Origin: Loripinus fragilis
Lineage: Eukaryota > Mollusca > Bivalvia > Lucinida > Lucinidae
Reading direction: 5' to 3'
Assembly: GCA_964019695.1 (NCBI GenBank)
Contig: OZ026521.1
Location: forward strand, 35,038,774 to 35,102,773
Length of the DNA: 64,000 nucleotides
Numbering within the stretch: position 1 is the stretch's first letter; each line of letters opens with the position of its first letter. The notes under the pieces were generated by a model. It saw only the letters and a list, made by a program, of their open reading frames with translations. It was not told the DNA's origin and searched no databases. The position numbers were made by a program, and so were the translations under genes. Of the stretch, positions 61,523 to 64,000 are shown one piece after another.

Positions 61523-63484
61523 CTAAAAGTTCCAACACACTGAATCTTTATGACCATAAAACTTGCAAATATAACATTGTAACTGTTTTTTGTGGCGACA
61601 CTGGTAAGTTTTATGGTTTGTCAATCCACATTTAAAACATCTCTCCACATTATTATGGTGTTGGACCCCTCTTCCATGGTGGTTGTTGGACGAGGGAGCA
61701 GACAGTCTGCTCTCATTCCGTCTAGGGTAAGCGGCACTGTCTATCTTAGCTGATGGTCCATAATAGGCACAGTGCTTGAAACTTTCAACAATGTCTATGT
61801 GCTGATTGATACAACCAAGTAGTCCTCTTGTGCCCGAAGAAGACAAATGAATGTTGTCCCTGGGTTTGTAAAAATGTGATTTCAACTGGTTGTTTTTATT
61901 AAAGAAAGTTTTGTTTATATCGATGAAGGTTCCTCCATGGATATCACTTTGTCTTTTTATTACTTCATTAATATCATCAACACAAGTGTCCCCACGTGGA
62001 CAGATACTGCACAAGTAAATATTTATGGTTGGGTTTTTATCTTTAATAAGACATACAAGTTGTTCATATTTTTCTTCAATGTACTCAATGTCAATGTTTT
62101 GAGAAGCATCATTCCCAGACACATATATGATAATATTCTGGAAAATTTTTAAGTCATAAATTTTGATTTTCTCCAAAAGTGAATCAACTGAAGCCCCAGA
62201 AACAGGTTGACATTCAACTTTGTTTCTCAGGCCTTTTTGATTTACTCCTGAAAGAATTGAGTCCCCAATGATCAATGTCTGGGGTGTAGACTGCTTCTGA
62301 CTGGCCCCAATTTTATGACTTTTTGGGGAAGAATTTTTAGTTGATTTTCCTGTCTTTTGCTGTGGTTTATTGTTAAGATTAGTGTCAGTATCACAAGGTG
62401 ACTTTCTTTGATTATTTCTGGTCTGAATGGGAGGCAGTTGTTTGGTGTTAAGTGCTTGACTGTAACTCATATTTCCAGGAATAATTTTTGAATCATTAAC
62501 ATCCTCATTAATTGTTATAGGATTGGATTGATTGTCCATGCTGGATTCTACAGACAGATGGTCTTTAATTGTCTCAGCTTTCTGTACATCTTCAGCTTTT
62601 TGAATAAGCTGGCTCATAACTTCATTTATCTTGTTTATCTGTCCTTGTAGATTTTTAGTGATTTCACACAGATTATTTAGTTGTCTGTTTATGTCTGTCA
62701 TTGTTGGCTGGCTTGATTGCATTTCGCAATGTGACAGTGATTTACCAAAGTCAATAGGAGACAAGGGGAGCATTTTGTGTGGCTGGTGCCTTGACTCAAC
62801 TGGAGTAGAACTGTGGATCTTATCTGGTTGCTGTGCCTCATTCTCAGAAGCAAATATCTTAAATAGTCTTAATGACAATCTTATAAAAGTAGTTTCTCTC
62901 CAGATACTGTTGCCTGGTCCTGTAACCACTATGGAAGAATCTGATTTTTTACATGTTATGACACATTTTTTCCCCTGTAAGTGTGTTTGATATATTGGGG
63001 AATCCTTATTTGGAGATCTTGAATGTAACTCCTTGTCTAGAGAATTTACAAACTGATTGTATAATCCCTTAGTAGAAAACAATATATTGATCTGATTGTA
63101 GGTAGGTATCACATGATATAAGATCCCATTGAAATTGTCAATAACATGGCGCTCCTTCTCAATAGCTGAGCCATTTGAAACAAATTCAGAGAAACCCGAA
63201 AGTTCTTCATTGTCATCTTTCGAACTTTCTTGTTCAGAAAATACTGTGTCACTCATTTCACTATGATGTTGTGATAAATTTGATTGATCTTTTTTCTGAG
63301 TTTCACTGACAGGTGTTGGCTGGGGTGAGGAAGGCATTCTGATAATAGGTCCCTGAGGTAACCAAAGACAACTTGGTATTGATAAAAGGCTAGAATTGTC
63401 ACTGGTTGCAGTTTTATTTGCAGATAAATAATTTACAAAAGAGTCACTGACAGAAAATTCCACTTCTTTATCATGTTTATCCAT
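61523..63484 (-). CDS. LINE ORF1: SGNH-esterase-type protein with two CCHC zinc knuckles
   Basis: 653 codons from ATG 63484 to TAG 61525-61523; a TTG-initiated extension of four codons is possible. Presumed RNA-binding/chaperone partner of ORF2. Order: Ser-rich N terminus; a conserved-looking block at about 115-210 (ILYHVIPTYNQINILFST, then VVTGPGNSIWRETTFIRLSL); a heptad-like segment at about 265-305; a Lys/Gln/Ser-rich linker; an SGNH hydrolase domain at about 400-565 with GDS (407-409), SGND (456-459) and DNIH (543-546), i.e. Ser, Asn and Asp/His catalytic blocks all kept; then two CX2CX4HX4C knuckles (about 616-629 and 637-650). Esterase-bearing ORF1 is known in CR1-like elements. Ends WNF-TAG. 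Confidence 0.88.
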   Translation of the reverse strand: MDKHDKEVEFSVSDSFVNYLSANKTATSDNSSLLSIPSCLWLPQGPIIRMPSSPQPTPVSETQKKDQSNLSQHHSEMSDTVFSEQESSKDDNEELSGFSEFVSNGSAIEKERHVIDNFNGILYHVIPTYNQINILFSTKGLYNQFVNSLDKELHSRSPNKDSPIYQTHLQGKKCVITCKKSDSSIVVTGPGNSIWRETTFIRLSLRLFKIFASENEAQQPDKIHSSTPVESRHQPHKMLPLSPIDFGKSLSHCEMQSSQPTMTDINRQLNNLCEITKNLQGQINKINEVMSQLIQKAEDVQKAETIKDHLSVESSMDNQSNPITINEDVNDSKIIPGNMSYSQALNTKQLPPIQTRNNQRKSPCDTDTNLNNKPQQKTGKSTKNSSPKSHKIGASQKQSTPQTLIIGDSILSGVNQKGLRNKVECQPVSGASVDSLLEKIKIYDLKIFQNIIIYVSGNDASQNIDIEYIEEKYEQLVCLIKDKNPTINIYLCSICPRGDTCVDDINEVIKRQSDIHGGTFIDINKTFFNKNNQLKSHFYKPRDNIHLSSSGTRGLLGCINQHIDIVESFKHCAYYGPSAKIDSAAYPRRNESRLSAPSSNNHHGRGVQHHNNVERCFKCGLTNHKTYQCRHKKQLQCYICKFYGHKDSVCWNF

Positions 63485-63857
63485 TTTAGTGGTCAACTTA
63501 CAGCCTGGTATATACTAATATCACAGCTCATAAGCCTCTACAATTTAATGAGTTCTTAAAAGATCAATCATGATAGTCTCTATCTGGTATTAGATACACT
63601 CCATTAGACTAGAGATTGATGAGCTCCCTAGTCTATTAAATAACACTAATGTTCACATAATCCAATAAAAAGATATATCCTGAAAATTGGAGCTTCATGG
63701 TAGGGCTATTAGCACAGGAAATCACCCTTTTGATGTGAAATTGAAGAACAGAGACTTTTGTTCATATATGAATAGATTCTAAAATAAATACACTGTTTTT
63801 TATTCATAATTCTTTAATTTATCAGTTAATAATGTTGAAAATCATATTTGCAAAAAC
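63485..63857 (-). promoter_or_regulatory. LINE 5' leader (putative internal promoter region)
   Basis: About 373 nt between the array junction and ORF1. AT-rich; LINE 5' ends of this type usually carry an internal promoter, but no element is recognisable here. Confidence 0.4.
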
Positions 63858-64000
63858 TGCATGTCATAGCATGTAACATTGACAGGTTGGTATATTTAAA
63901 GGTTCAGTTGCATCGGATATAGATTATCTTCATCCCTGGAGACAAGTTGTGGGGTGAGTAAGCCCCCTTGTCCCTAGTAAGAAGGATCCATTGGACTCAT
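63858..64000 (+). repeat. 148-bp tandem array, resumed right of the LINE
   Basis: tgcatgtcatagcatgtaac through ggatccattggactcat matches units left of the LINE (e.g. around 56560-56710) base for base or nearly so, and runs off the window end. Confidence 0.9.

Larger units (their letters stand above)
57882..63857 (-). mobile_element. Full-length CR1/L2-like LINE, both ORFs intact
   Basis: About 5.98 kb inserted in the 148-bp array on the same strand as NAA15. From the 5' end (63857): a ~373-nt leader, ORF1 (63484-61523), 276 nt in frame, ORF2 (to 58289), a ~400-nt 3' region with a family A hairpin, and a (TTA)n tail. Removing it joins 'ggactcatcatt' to 'tgcatgtcatag', restoring the normal array unit. 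The target duplication is absent or only a few bases. Clade (CR1 versus L2 or a relative) is inferred from the esterase ORF1, the ORF2 motifs and the microsatellite tail. Confidence 0.9.

Noticed and set aside
60165..62990. + strand open frames within the LINE (60165-60458, 61937-62152 and 62631-62990)
   Set aside because: Antisense shadows of ORF1/ORF2 with no family resemblance.
53837..63857. Missing 5' exons of NAA15 within the upstream intron
   Set aside because: I searched the non-repeat parts (54507-55101 and the flanks) for the conserved N-terminal blocks and found none; they are assumed to lie beyond 64000.

Overview
The window is eukaryotic, AT-rich and saturated with transposable elements. 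It is probably from a bivalve mollusc. The reasons are a conserved animal protein cut into many short exons, several elements built like the bivalve 'pearl' elements (tandem core repeats, short microsatellite, terminal hairpin), several tRNA-derived SINE families, many short palindromic MITEs, and a full-length CR1/L2-like LINE. The class assignment is an inference and no species is claimed.

Host genes. (1) A likely two-exon gene of unknown function lies on the + strand at 697-3267 (about 295 codons when joined). (2) The dominant gene is NAA15, the auxiliary ribosome-anchoring subunit of the N-terminal acetyltransferase NatA, on the - strand. I placed 17 consecutive coding exons between 53836 and 15011. 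Their phases are compatible throughout and all 16 introns are GT-AG. They sum to 2163 nt (720 codons plus stop), covering the protein from about residue 137 of the human protein to the C terminus. The exons for the first ~136 residues were not found and should lie beyond position 64000. The two genes converge on a repeat-filled interval (3.3-15.0 kb).

Layout. 0-3.3 kb: + strand gene with a MITE in its intron. 3.6-7.3 kb: pearl-like composite carrying many AGGTCAAGGTCA motifs. 7.3-15 kb: no confident gene; palindromic repeats, one SINE, one LINE fragment. 15.0-53.8 kb: NAA15; introns consist largely of MITE families (called A-K here), three SINE families (S1-S3), CAGGG...CCCTG-terminated elements, a mariner-like element, a TA-flanked Tc1-like element, and further pearl-like elements (21.3-23.0, 32.8-34.5, 36.0-36.9 and 46.9-49.5 kb). 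55.4-57.9 kb: a 148-bp tandem array. 57.9-63.9 kb: an intact LINE inserted into that array, which resumes at 63858.

Most notable signals: the two LINE proteins lie in one continuous reading frame separated by a single UAG; the LINE 3' region carries a copy of the family A hairpin; family A hairpins keep pairing through paired substitutions and sit close to many NAA15 exons; a 138-bp triplication has multiplied a NAA15 splice acceptor; pearl-like elements disperse dense nuclear-receptor half-sites. All coordinates were read by eye; repeat boundaries are approximate (about 5-20 bp) unless a duplication or terminal repeat fixes them.
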